64,000 nt of DNA from Deroplatys truncata (Eukaryota; Arthropoda; Insecta; Mantodea; Mantidae): the NCBI GenBank assembly GCA_030765065.1, contig CM060985.1, forward strand, positions 1,674,001 through 1,738,000. Reading direction: 5' to 3'. This document shows positions 25,142 through 37,624 of this stretch, in pieces. Under the pieces are notes generated by a model. It saw only the letters and a program-made list of their open reading frames with translations, was not told where the DNA came from and made no database searches. Each line of letters starts with the position of its first letter. The first letter of the stretch is position 1. Made by a program: the position numbers and the translations under genes.

Positions 25142-26865
25142 CTAGACAACATTCATTATGTTACATGCCTTGTACATATGGGTATTGAGAAAGGGGCCAT
25201 TCACAATGAAATCTAGCGTTAACAAGCTGAGCTAATATGGTGGTCTATGACAAAAGAGGTTGTGTACATGTACTAAAATGAACAAGAACCCAGTTAAAGT
25301 ATGCTAAAACTTAAAGAAAAGCATCACCTATCATTACAATTTCTGTTTACGTTATGTTTACACTTAATTTTCATTGTGAATGAGCCCCCCCCCTCCCCCA
25401 CAATTACTACAGTATAAGTACACAAAGTTCTGTCCAAAATATGTTTAAGAGATGGAATACATATATGTTTAAGAGTCATGCTTAAGAGCTAAAACATTAG
25501 TGCCCAAGTTTTCATCCAATTTGGTTAAATTGTGCAGTAGACAACAATGGGCCCTAAGCTTTTATTAAATGTCAGTGTGCTTTTCTACATAAGGGGATGA
25601 AAACAAGGGTAAGAGTATTATTAAAATATATACTGACGTTTCTGCATAGGACAAGAATATAAAGTATTTACTGAGAAATGTACTGGTGAATATTCAATTT
25701 AAAACAACTTATGAGAATTACAGAACCAGTTAATGTTTACTGAAGTTGTTTTGAGGTTATACTTGCCCATGCATTAAAAAAAAGATCCACTGCCAGGCCA
25801 TCCAAAACACGGCAGGATGTGCAAAATACAGCACTGTCATTAATACATCATGATCTTGGCAACAAACACCAATTACCAAATATTTTACATGATATGAATT
25901 TTTTAATATGTACACTTATCATTTCACAGCTGCAGGCCTATCTATCTATGTTTTATTTAGCACACACAAACATTTTAATCTCTTAAGCCACACATTTATT
26001 TACATGCAACATATTCCACACTATTGACTTGACATATGTTCAGTAATAACGAAAGAAACACAATGGGTGATTGCAGCAAGTTGAGAACCCAGCATCAGGT
26101 CGTGGTTTAGTATAAATGAAAATTTCCCAGTGACACACCAGCTGAGTAAACACACACACCTATTCTTCTGTCAGGAGCCGATTTACTGCACTTAAATACT
26201 CATTCAGCTCTCCTTTAAGAAATCTACTAGAGCTACAGATTTTAAATAACACAATTGCAATTAAAGATTTGTCAAATAAAATAGACATTGAGATTCACCC
26301 AACTTTCAACAGATAACGTTCATCCCCTTTCTAAATCCAATCCCTCATTTCTTAATTTGATAGTATTACAAATGTGTCACCAACTGATATTTTGAAATTA
26401 GATTTTTTTGCACCTTTATATTGATATCCTCTGCATCTATATAAAATATTACTATGTAATGCCAAGAATTTATAGATGTTATCATGAATTAAAGTTAAAC
26501 TAGATGAAAGAGTTTAATTTCATTGTAAGTTACATTTAAGTTTGGTTTTATATGAAATTCTTTAGTTATAATCCGGTTTTAACTTGCACAAACATTCTGA
26601 TCTACGTAAGTGTTCCTTTGATTATATTACCAGTCTTCCAATAATGGGAGCGGATCGCTATGTCCTCACTCACATTTTGTTTAGGTTATAGTACCCAGAT
26701 GAAAACACGTCAGGATCTTTTCAGCATAGTTAGAAAGTGTTTCATTTGCCTGTGGAAAAAAATGTTGTGCAACCTTCTACATTTTCTCTTTTAAATAACT
26801 GTTTATATCTGCACACATCCGAGTCCTTGCGTCTTGAAACAATTTTTAATTTCTCTGTCACTTAC
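25142..26865. other. Probable intron, nothing recognised
   Basis: A 1.7-kb AT-rich stretch between two exon candidates whose phases match (two bases left over upstream, one completing base downstream). It includes a C-rich tract at 25385-25399 (nine C, T, five C). No gene, RNA or known transposon was recognised. Confidence 0.45.
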
Positions 26866-26947
26866 ATATAGCAAGTAGAGGAAGTATTCCATTCTACGCA
26901 AAAATTCGATACTGAGCTTCCATCATAGATACACATTTTGAGAGTGC
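26866..26947 (-). CDS. ABCA-like transporter exon (upstream of the 24940-25141 exon)
   Basis: An 82-bp minus-strand exon lies between a strong acceptor (ten T then AATTCAG|G) and a strong donor (ATAT|GTAAGTGAC). In the only fully open frame it reads TLKMCIYDGSSVSNFCVEWN then TSSTCY. It ends with two bases, AT, which join the G at the start of the next exon to give ATG and lead directly into YEIRTNP. This spacing before Y.IR is what the family shows. The fit of both splice sites, the open frame and the phase is the main evidence; the peptide alone is too short and weak to identify. Confidence 0.5.
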
Positions 26948-27839
26948 CTGAATTAAAAAAAAAACATCATTAGCAAAAGGTGTGCATGTGTTTGAACAGC
27001 ACAAATAAAAAATTAGTTAAATCTTAGCATCTCCAAGGATGTGATAAGATTTTCAAGAAAATTTCTCTACACCAAGACTACCCCTTTTCTCAAAAAATGG
27101 CACCAACAATTTTGATTAAACTGCGGTGTTGTTTAAGATATTTGCATGGCAAATATAATTAGGCATATCTCGAATTTTCTGTGAAGTGCTCTTCATTCTG
27201 AGTAACTTCTGCACAATTGGTAAACCATAAGATAGGCAAAATCTTATTAAAAAAAAAAAAAAAAACCTGGTCTCGTTAAAGCACACAATTTATGTCAAAG
27301 CATTACTTTTTAGTTGTTTTTTTTTAAGTTAACTATTCCCGAGATATTCCTTGTTATTGGTTTGAATTTTCAAATACCTACTTATAATTTTCTCAAATGG
27401 GAAGTCGGTCTTCGATATTTTTTCGTGTCATGCAAAGAGCATCCATTTTCAAAGCCTTCATATACCCACACGCTCTTTAAAAAGCTGACTCACTTTGCCT
27501 ACTGCATCATATAACGAAATTGTAAATGTAAATTGAAGGTTTATCTGGATTAACAAGAAGAAGCTGGAATAATAAGCTTTTGTAAGTATAGTTTGTAGAA
27601 GAATTAGAGAAAGCCATGTGAAAGTAGAACATCATAATTCTTTTCTTTCTTTCTTCTGCGATCATTTGAAAAGAACAGAATTTCAAATCCATCAAATAGT
27701 GACCCAGAGTTAAAAAATTTGACTATCACATTAATTTACTGCATTCTTCTTATCCCTACAAAGAAATGTCTCGATTAACAAGAATAAGGTTTTGTAAAAG
27801 AGTGCAATGTGCACACTTTCATTTGCTGTCCAAGGAGTG
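26948..27839. other. AT-rich spacer with an A18 run, no gene recognised
   Basis: Contains an uninterrupted run of 18 A at 27249-27266, which could be a retroposon tail or a simple A-tract. GGATTAACAAG-type motifs at about 27545 and 27770 resemble pogo/Tigger terminal sequences (CTCGATTAAC...), and the Tigger remnant begins just to the right, so one of these may mark its end. No coding block was recognised. Confidence 0.45.
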
Positions 27840-27879
27840 TTGATCCACTAGTGTCCAGATACCACTCCTTTTCCTTCAT

Positions 27880-28445
27880 ATGCTCTTCAACTGAAAACAA
27901 AATCCTACCTTGCAGAAGCAGTTGCCACATTTTCAAAAATGGTAATCATCTTTTGAGTACTAACTCTTTTGCACAAATAATTTGCTATAAATAATGAATG
28001 ATGCCCTGGTCGAGAGGTTGCAGGCGATCTTACACTTCACATCCCTCGTGTGTGCAGCACAGTGGTCTACAAATAACAAAATTCAGCAGTTTTTAGCCTC
28101 CATTTTTGCATCAAGAGCTAGCACAAAATCTTCAAATATAACAGGAGCCATCAAGGTATTTGTGTTGGTTGTATACCGGCATGGCCAACTCTTCACATTC
28201 CTGAAACATTGAGGCTTATTCGCTTTACCAATGACAAGTGGAGGCAGCTTCTGTGTTCTACTGCAACAAAGCACGACAGTTAATATCTCCTTTATAGCAA
28301 ACGTCTTATTGGGTAGGCGGCCTAAAAATGTCCCCTTTCATGTCATCGAGCTTGTATTTTTTCAACAGTGGTGGTAATCTCTCTTTAGTCCTAGTTTCAA
28401 CCATCTCATTATCAACAGCTGCTGCTTCTCCCCACACGCATTTAT
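27880..28445 (-). pseudogene. Tigger/pogo transposase catalytic region remnant
   Basis: The minus strand gives GEAAAVDNEMVE, KERLPPLLKKYKLDDM and then, in another frame, KLPPLVIGKANKPQCFRNVK and IFEDFVLALDAKM, followed by ILLFVDHCAAHT. These match the pogo/Tigger blocks KLPPLVIGKS.KPRCFKN, the IF..WL..LD..M region and the catalytic (L)VDNC.AH. The DN of that last motif reads DH here. Several frame changes and stops show that it is dead. It belongs to the same element as the helix-turn-helix at 29850-29960. Confidence 0.75.
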
Positions 28446-28454
28446 AAACAGTTA

Positions 28455-29530
28455 GTACTTTGCCCTATTTGCCTATTTTATTCCTGTGTATAAAAATTTA
28501 GGCACCTTAACCCAAAATTCATATTCGATAATTTATAAGCTTGTGTGAATTTTATAGTGCCTATAAATGCCTATTTGAGGGGGGGGATTTGAGCCTATTT
28601 CCAATGTATCTGCACCACCAAATACATACTTAGTGAGTGACATTTATAATGTAACTTTCTGTATGACTTTCAGAGTTTACACAGAGTTACTCGCATTTAT
28701 AAGGTTTCTGGAGTTACCAAACGCAAGACCACAATAGCTAAAAAGGGTATGCACAAGGACTCAATGTTTTAGAAACCCATTAAGAGAACATAATTAGTCT
28801 TGAGGTACAAGGGATACTGCTGCTAGGTCATAGCGGACAACAAATGAGCCTAAAGTACCTGACATTCATCTTCTCAGTATAAGGGAAAATACCTTAAATG
28901 GGTAACTCACGTTCAAAGGGATACTGTTTTTTCCATACTGACAACAACAGATAAGGGCACAAGAATACAATTCCTGAAATTCAACACTCAGTTTTTACCA
29001 GCTTTCATGAAAAACAATCAAGTGCTAATACCAAAACAACACAGTTTTGATTGAAGTCCAGTTGGAATTTAATGCATTAGGAGGAAATGATTTGCAAAGA
29101 AAGAAAATGCTTTAAAATAGGCAAGTAATGCTTATTTGACAACAATGCAGTTGATGTACCATATTTCGTCCAAGATCGTGATTGGAAACGATATTCTATT
29201 CAGTTCATTTCTGTTTGCTGGATGATTATGGCGCAACAAAAGAACACATTTTCTAAAAGAAAATCGGAAAAATTACGTGACTGTTCATTGTCACTTTGAA
29301 TTATAGATCATTTTTGTTATGCTATGCGGTCTTTAAATGATTAATGTTAAAATTATTAAATATAAAGTACAGTACAGTGTTTATTTTCAGTAATAAAAAC
29401 AACTTTCTGAAACAAGTATGTATCATCAATCACAATAAAACTCTTTACGTCAGTATACTTTGTTATTCAAGTGCCTATTTTAGATATTTCTAGTGCCTGT
29501 TTTTTAAGTTTTTAGTGCCTACATGTCCAA
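28455..29530. repeat. Unclassified insertion inside the Tigger element
   Basis: A segment of about 1.1 kb interrupts the Tigger transposase. Its two flanks carry repeated (G)TGCCTA words (about 28465-28570 on the left; 29471, 29497 and 29516 on the right), with none seen in between. There is no recognisable coding block. It is probably another decayed transposon; the class is unknown. Confidence 0.35.
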
Positions 29531-29849
29531 ACTCTACTTATAAAAACACTTCATTTATTAGTTTGTTGCCGTGAAATTTGCTATTCCCATCTGGTTCGCT
29601 TTGTTCCTTCCACTGCTGGCTGTGCATGAGCATTTCATTTCAGGAGCACTCTTTCCATTCCTGTTGTCCATGTATGCATTTGCTCTTTAACTGCTTCCCA
29701 TTTTATATTGGGCATGAAAGACTGGAAACTTTGCTCAAGAGACCTCTTTATCAGGCTTGAGGACACAGGACCACCAGCTTTACCTCACTTATGAAGCAAG
29801 CCATGCTAAGGGCTGTTGCCCTCCATTGGGTTTAAACCCACAACCTAGC

Positions 29850-29960
29850 ATGGTACTCCTGGACCACTTGCTTAATCTTAGGATTTCTCTCTACTTCTTT
29901 AAGTAATTTAATTTTATCATCAATAGTTAATGATTTGACAACCTTTTTTCTTCTTCTCTG
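29850..29960 (-). pseudogene. Tigger/CENP-B type N-terminal helix-turn-helix remnant
   Basis: The minus strand reads RRRKKVVKSLTIDDKIKLLK followed by EVERNPKIKQVVQEYH. The K.LT...K...LKE.E......V..EY pattern is the first helix-turn-helix of pogo/Tigger transposases and CENP-B. It is cut off after EYH by unrelated sequence (about 29690-29850). Confidence 0.65.
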
Positions 29961-29965
29961 TTAAT

Positions 29966-31590
29966 ACAATATGACATAACTTAATTTTTTATGGCTTTTT
30001 TAACAAAAAACACAAATATGTACACTACTTCTCATCGTTTGCAGTGGTCAACCAGCAAGTATGAAAGGACTGTTGAAGATCATGCTACCTACTTTCACCC
30101 GCTCCTTGGCCAAGAACAAGGTGTGTTATCTTTGAAAAGGACCAAATCACTAGGAGTGAAGAAAAAATTTGTTAGGGTTGGGGAAAATATGATCATACTA
30201 AAGAAAAGTAGTAAAATGTTGCACATGACAAATGAGCTGCTTTTACATTCATTTACTGCAGTGATAACTGAGACGTAGCTACCAATAATGAGCATGTTAA
30301 CAGTCTCTCTCCAATGATGAAGATTCTGAAGAGATTACATTTTATCCTTGGGTATCTAACAATTATCAGAAAAATTTTAATATTAATTTTGTGGCTAAAA
30401 ATGCTAATAATGCCAAAAATCAGTAGGAAACGAAATGGAGGAGAAATCGCATACTTATAAAATATAGTGTGTGACTGAATACTTGCCTCCAAGCCGTGGT
30501 GCACCCAAAAATTCAATAAACTGTTTCTAGAAAATGGATCCAAAGACAACCTGTTCATCTGCTAGGAACACTCTTGATGCCAAATCAACACAGTTACGTA
30601 CAACTTTCAAGCTTGCCCCTTTTGATTTCCATGAAATTAATGGAGCGCATAGACATCATAGGGAATTGACATTGCACCAAATTGTAGAGATATGGTGGTT
30701 CAAAGTTTGCAAGAAAACAGAAAAATTCCTGCAAACCCATTTCCATTAATGAATATAACCTTTCTGTTAACTGTTGCATGAAAGCTGGCAACAATACCTT
30801 ACAAATGGTATGTAACTCAACTATTATGCACTTTATTAGCTTTCAGGGTCATAAGATTTAACCTTTGACCTTGTATTACCCAAACCATATCTAAAAAATA
30901 TTTTTATATGCATTAATTAATACTCGGAAAATCAATGTGGGATACAAGAAATATCATGAGATGTCATTAATTGATCCATACATAAACATCTGAGTTTTCA
31001 TTTTAAGAAACCTACTATTTTTAACAATAATGGATTTTCATTCAAATGTAGTACATTCCTTTCGTGCTTTTATCTAAACACTATTTACCAACTCTGCCAT
31101 TAACAGTCGCAAATTTAAAATTACTAATTGGAGTCACTTTACAGATAATTCCAAAAATTGTATAGTTATAATAACACATTTTGTATCATGAACCATCACA
31201 ATAACCTATAAAAATTAATTAACCAATAGCATGCATTCATACGTATTATGAAAATCGCAGTGTATGATTAGGCAACCAATACAAATTCTTGTTTCATTAT
31301 TCACTAGCAAATGCTGTTATTTACTATGTGTATGCGAAAATAACGTTAATAATGTATATGTTACAAATGGAAAAACACATGATATTTAAACATTTACTTA
31401 TAAAACACCTGTCCAACAGATGGTCTCTTGCTGTCATCCTTCTGAGAATGATCAATATACAAAGTGTAAGACAGATCTAAAAAATGTGCAAAACATCAGT
31501 GACATCAACACAGGACAAAGAATATGTGGTAAGTATAGGAAAAACGTGATGATGATCATAACACATGTGCAACTTTCAAGTTATGCAAAC
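29966..31590. other. AT-rich unique DNA, nothing recognised
   Basis: Short open frames on either strand (for example plus 29991-30278 and 30534-30749) have no recognisable motif, splice context or repeat partner in the window. No RNA gene seen. Confidence 0.5.
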
Positions 31591-34500
31591 ATGTAGCAGC
31601 AAAGAACTACTCACAGTAAACCAGTTCACTGACTTCAGGAGATGACACCAACACATTAGTATCCTGGATGTAGCAGAGAAGAACTACATGCACAGTAAAC
31701 TAGTTCACTGACTTCAGGAGATGACACCAACACATTAGTATCCTGGATGTAGCAGACAAAGAACTACATGCACAGTAAACTAGTTCACTGACTTCAGGAG
31801 ATGACACCAACACATTAGTATCCTGGATGTAGCAGACAAAGAAGTACATGCACAGTAAACTAGTTCACTGCCTTCAGGAGATGACTCCAACACATTAGTA
31901 TCCTGGATGTAGCAGACAAAGATCTACATGCACAGTAAACTAGTTCACTGCCTTCAGGAGATGACACCAACACATTAGTATCCTGGATGTAGCAGACAAA
32001 GATCTACATGCACAGTAAACTAGTTCACTGACCTCAGGAGATGACACCAACACATTAGAATCCTGGATGTAGCAGAGAAGAACTACATGCACAGTAAACT
32101 AGTTCACTGACTTCAGGAGATGACACCAACACATTAGTATCCTGGATGTAGCAGAGAAGAACTACATGTACAGTAAACTAGTTCACTGACTTCAGGAGAT
32201 GACACCAACACATTAGTATCCTGGATGTAGCAGAGAAGAACTACATGCACAGTAAACTAGATCACTGACTTCAGGAGATGACACCAACACATTAGTATCC
32301 TGGATGTAGCAGAGAAGAACTACATGCACAGTAAACTAGATCACTGACTTCAGGAGATGACACCAACACATTAGTATCCTGGATGTAGCAGAGAAGAACT
32401 ACATGCACAGTAAACTAGTTCACTGACTTCAGGAGGTAACAGCAACACATTAGTATCCTGGATGTAGCAGAGAAGAACTACTCACAGTAAACCAGTTCAC
32501 TGACTTCAGGAGATGACACCAACACATTAGTATCCTGGATGTAGCAGAGAAGAACTACATGCACAGTAAACTAGATCACTGACTTCAGGAGATGACACCA
32601 ACACATTAGTATCCTGGATGTAGCAGAGAAGAACTACATGCACAGAAAACTAGTTCACTGACTTCAGGAGGTAACAGCAACACATTAGTATCCTGGATGT
32701 AGCAGAGAAGAACTACATGTACAGTAAACTAGTTCACTGACTTCAGGAGGTAACAGCAACACATTAGTATCCTGGATGTAGCAGAGAAGAACTACATGCA
32801 CAGTAAACTAGTTCACTGACTTCAGGAGGTAACAGCAACACATTAGTATCCTGGATGTAGCAGAGAAGAACTACATGCACAGTAAACTAGTTCACTGACT
32901 TCAGGAGATGACACCAACACATTAGTATCCTGGATGTAGCAGAGAAGAACTACATGTACAGTAAACTAGTTCACTGACTTCAGGAGATGACACCAACATA
33001 TTAGTATCCTGGATGTAGCAGAGAAGAACTACATGTACAGTAAACTAGTTCACTGACTTCAGGAGATGACACCAACACATTAGTATCCTGGATGTAGCAG
33101 AGAAGAACTACATGTACAGTAAACTAGTTCACTGACTTCAGGAGGTAACAGCAACACATTAGTATCCTGGATGTAGCAGAGAAGAACTACATGCACAGTA
33201 AACTAGTTCACTGACTTCAGGAGGTAACACCAACACATTAGTATCCTGGATGTAGCAGAGAAGAACTACATGCACAGTAAACTAGTTCACTGACTTCAGG
33301 AGATGACACCAACACATTAGTATCCTGAATGTAGCAGACAAAGAAGTACATGCACAGTAAACTAGTTCACTGACTTCAGGAGATGACACCAACACATTAG
33401 TATCCTGGATGTAGCAGAGAAGAACTACATGTACAGTAAACTAGTTCACTGACTTCAGGAGGTAACAGCAACACATTAGTATCCTGGATGTAGCAGAGAA
33501 GAACTACATGCACAGTAAACTAGTTCACTGACTTCAGGAGATGACACCAACACATTAGTATCCTGGATGTAGCAGAGAAGAACTACATGTACAGTAAACT
33601 AGTTCACTGACTTCAGGAGATGACACCAACACATTAGTATCCTGGATGTAGCAGAGAAGAACTACATGTACAGTAAACTAGTTCACTGACTTCAGGAGAT
33701 GACACCAACACATTAGTATCCTGGATGTAGCAGAGAAGAACTACATGTACAGTAAACTAGTTCACTGACTTCAGGAGGTAACAGCAACACATTAGTATCC
33801 TGGATGTAGCAGAGAAGAACTACATGCACAGTAAACTAGTTCACTGACTTCAGGAGATGACACCAACACATTAGTATCCTGGATGTAGCAGAGAAGAACT
33901 ACATGTACAGTAAACTAGTTCACTGACTTCAGGAGGTAACAGCAACACATTAGTATCCTGGATGTAGCAGAGAAGAACTACATGCACAGTAAACTAGATC
34001 ACTGACTTCAGGAGGTAACAGCAACAATTAGTATCCTGGATGTAGCAGACAAAGAACTACATGTACAGTAAACTAGTTCACTGACTTCAGGAGGTAACAG
34101 CAACACATTAGTATCCTGGATGTAGCAGAGAAGAACTACATGCACAGTAAACTAGATCACTGACTTCAGGAGGTAACAGCAACACATTAGTATCCTGGAT
34201 GTAGCAGACAAAGAACTACATGTACAGTAAACTAGTTCACTGACTTCAGGAGGTAACAGCAACACATTAGTATCCTGGATGTAGCAGAGAAGAACTACAT
34301 GTACAGTAAACTAGTTCACTGACTTCAGGAGATGACACCAACACATTAGTATCCTGGATGTAGCAGAGAAGAACTACATGTACAGTAAACTAGTTCACTG
34401 ACTTCAGGAGATGACTCCAACACATTAGTATCCTGGATGTAGCAGAGAAGAACTACATGTACAGTAAACTAGTTCACTGACTTCAGGAGATGACACCAAC

Positions 34501-37053
34501 ACATTAGTATCCTGGATGTAGCAGACAAAGAAGTACATGCACAGTAAACTAGTTCACTGACTTCAGGAGATGACACCAACACATTAGTATCCTGGATGTA
34601 GCAGAGAAGAACTACATGCACAGTAAACTAGTTCACTGACTTCAGGAGATGACACCAACACATTAGTATACTGGATGTAGCAGAGAAGAACTACATGCAC
34701 AGTAAACTAGTTCACTGACTTCAGGAGATGACACCAACACATTAGTATCCTGGATGTAGCAGAGAAGAACTACATGTACAGTAAACTAGTTCACTGACTT
34801 CAGGAGATGACACCAACACATTAGTATCCTGGATGTAGCAGAGAAGAACTACATGCACAGTAAACTAGTTCACTGACTTCAGGAGATGACACCAACACAT
34901 TAGTATCCTGGATGTAGCAGAGAAGAACTACATGTACAGTAAACTAGTTCACTGACTTCAGGAGGTAACAGCAACACATTAGTATCCTGGATGTAGCAGA
35001 GAAGAACTACATGTACAGTAAACTAGTTCACTGACTTCAGGAGGTAACAGCAACACATTAGTATCCTGGATGTAGCAGAGAAGAACTACATGTACAGTAA
35101 ACTAGTTCACTGACTTCAGGAGGTAACAGCAACACATTAGTATCCTGGATGTAGCAGAGAAGAACTACATGCACAGTAAACTAGTTCACTGACTTCAGGA
35201 GATGACACCAACACATTAGTATCCTGGATGTAGCAGAGAAGAACTACATGTACAGTAAACTAGTTCACTGACTTCAGGAGATGACACCAACACATTAGTA
35301 TCCTGGATGTAGCAGAGAAGAACTACATGTACAGTAAACTAGTTCACTGACTTCAGGAGATGACACCAACACATTAGTATCCTGGATGTAGCAGACAAAG
35401 AACTACATGTACAGTAAACTAGTTCACTGACTTCAGGAGATGACACCAACACATTAGTATCCTGGATGTAGCAGACAAAGAACTACATGTACAGTAAACT
35501 AGTTCACTGACTTCAGGAGATGACACCAACACATTAGTATCCTGGATGTAGCAGAGAAGAACTACATGTACAGTAAACTAGTTCACTGACTTCAGGAGGT
35601 AACAGCAACACATTAGTATCCTGGATGTAGCAGAGAAGAACTACATGTACAGTAAACTAGTTCACTGACTTCAGGAGATGACACCAACACATTAGTATCC
35701 TGGATGTAGCAGAGAAGAACTACATGTACAGTAAACTAGTTCACTGACTTCAGGAGATGACACCAACACATTAGTATCCTGGATGTAGCAGACAAAGAAC
35801 TACATGCACAGTTAACTAGTTCACTGACTTCAGGAGATGACACCAACACATTAGTATCCTGGATGTAGCAGACAAAGAACTACATGCACAGTAAACTAGT
35901 TCACTGACTTCAGGAGATGACACCAACACATTAGTATCCTGGATGTAGCAGAGAAGGAAACACATGCACAGTAAACTAGTTCACTGACTTCAGGAGATGA
36001 CACCAACACATTAGTATCCTGGATGTAGCAGACAAAGAAGTACATGCACAGTAAACTAGTTCACTGACTTCAGGAGATGACACCAACACATTAGTATCCT
36101 GGATGTAGCAGACAAAGAAGTACATGCACAGTAAACTAGTTCACTGACTTCAGGAGATGACACCAACACATTAGTATCCTGGATGTAGCAGAGAAGAACT
36201 ACATGCACAGTAAACTAGTTCACTGACTTCAGGAGATGACACCAACACATTAGTATCCTGGATGTACCAGACAAAGAAGTACATGCACAGTAAACTAGTT
36301 CACTGACTTCAGGAGATGACACCAACACATTAGTATCCTGGATGTAGCAGAGAAGAACTACATGCACAGTAAACTAGTTCACTGACTTCAGGAGATGACA
36401 CCAACACATTAGTATCCTGGATGTAGCAGACAAAGAACTACATGCACAGTAAACTAGTTCACTGACTTCAGGAGATGACACCAACATATTAGTATCCTGG
36501 ATGTAGCAGAGAAGAACTACATGCACAGTAAACTAGTTCACTGACTTCAGGAGATGACACCAACACATTAGTATCCTGGATGTAGCAGAGAAGGAACTAC
36601 ATGCACAGTAAACTAGTTCACTGACTTCAGGAGATGACACCAACACATTAGTATCCTGGATGTAGCAGACAAAGAAGTACATGCACAGTAAACTAGTTCA
36701 CTGACTTCCGGAGATGACACCAACACATTAGTATCCTGGATGTAGCAGACAAAGAAGTACATGCACAGTAAACTAGTTCACTGACTTCAGGAGATGACAC
36801 CAACACATTAGTATCCTGGATGTAGCAGACAAAGAAGTACATGCACAGTAAACTAGTTCACTGACTTCAGGAGATGACACCAACACATTAGTATCCTGGA
36901 TGTAGCAGACAAAGAAGTACATGCACAGTAAACTAGTTCACTGACTTCAGGAGATGACACCAACACATTAGTATCCTGGATGTAGCAGAGAAGGAACTAC
37001 ATGCACAGTAAACTAGTTCACTGACGTCAGGAGATGACACCAACACATTAATA
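31591..37053. repeat. 79/80-bp minisatellite array (about 69 copies)
   Basis: Units alternate between 79 bp (GCAGAGAAGAACTACATG) and 80 bp (GCAGACAAAGAAGTACATG). A linked three-base haplotype distinguishes GGAGATGACACC from GGAGGTAACAGC. Each unit contains the palindrome AACTAGTT. The first unit (31591) carries ACTACTCACAGTAAACCAG, which recurs only near 32478. The array passes directly into the GT-rich array at about 37053. Confidence 0.96.
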
Positions 37054-37624
37054 TACACAGTGGGTGTGTGGGTGAAGGAGTGAGTGAACGGGTCAGTGGG
37101 TGTTTGTGTGAGTGAGTAAGTGAATGAGTGAGTGAGTAGGTTAAGGAGTCAAAGAGCATGTCTGTGGCTGATTGTGTGGGTGGGTGAGTGAGTGAGTGAG
37201 TGAGTGGGAAGTTTGGTGGGTGATTGTGCGAGTGAGAGAAAGAGTGAGTGAGCAGGTCGGTGGGTAATTGTGTGGGCTGGGTGGGTGAGTGAATGAGTGA
37301 GTGAGCTGGTCGGTGGGGTATTGTGTGGGTGGGTGGGTGAGTGAAGGAGTAAGTGAGCGGGTCGGTGGGTAATTGTGTGGGTGAGTGAGTGAACAAGTCG
37401 GTGGGTGTTTGTGTGAGGGAAGGAGTAAAGGAGCGGGTCGGTGGGTGACTGTGTGGGTGGGTGGGTGAGTGAGTGAAGGAGTGAGTGAGCAGCTCGGTGG
37501 GTATTTGTATGGGCAGGGTGGGCGAGTGAGTGAAGGAGTGAGTGAGCGGGTCAATGGGTAATTGTGCGGGTGAGTGAGTGAAGGAGTGAGTGAGCAGGTT
37601 TGTGGGTGTTTATGAGAGTGAAGG

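Larger units (their letters stand above)
27840..29965 (-). mobile_element. Broken Tigger/pogo-family DNA transposon with a nested insertion
   Basis: Two separated parts of one transposase lie in the right order on the minus strand: the N-terminal DNA-binding region at 29850-29960 and the catalytic part at 27880-28445. The roughly 1.4 kb between them is mostly unrelated sequence, including a segment at about 28455-29530 rich in GTGCCTA heptamers. The copy is inactive. Terminal repeats were not fixed with confidence; the limits given are those of recognisable sequence. Confidence 0.65.

Noticed and set aside
25385-25399. C-rich tract as an i-motif or quadruplex site
   Set aside because: Only two C runs separated by one T. 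It could pair in register shifts but lacks four separate runs, so it is a weak candidate.
27508-27558. A possible further ABCA exon on the minus strand between TTAATCCAG and GTGAGTCAG
   Set aside because: The splice signals look good but the phase (0 at its end) does not fit the next exon, which needs one leftover base, and the peptide is not recognisable. The acceptor also overlaps a Tigger-end-like motif.
29991-30749. Two plus-strand open frames of 95 and 71 codons right of the Tigger remnant
   Set aside because: No recognisable domain, start context or repeat partner; consistent with chance in AT-rich DNA.
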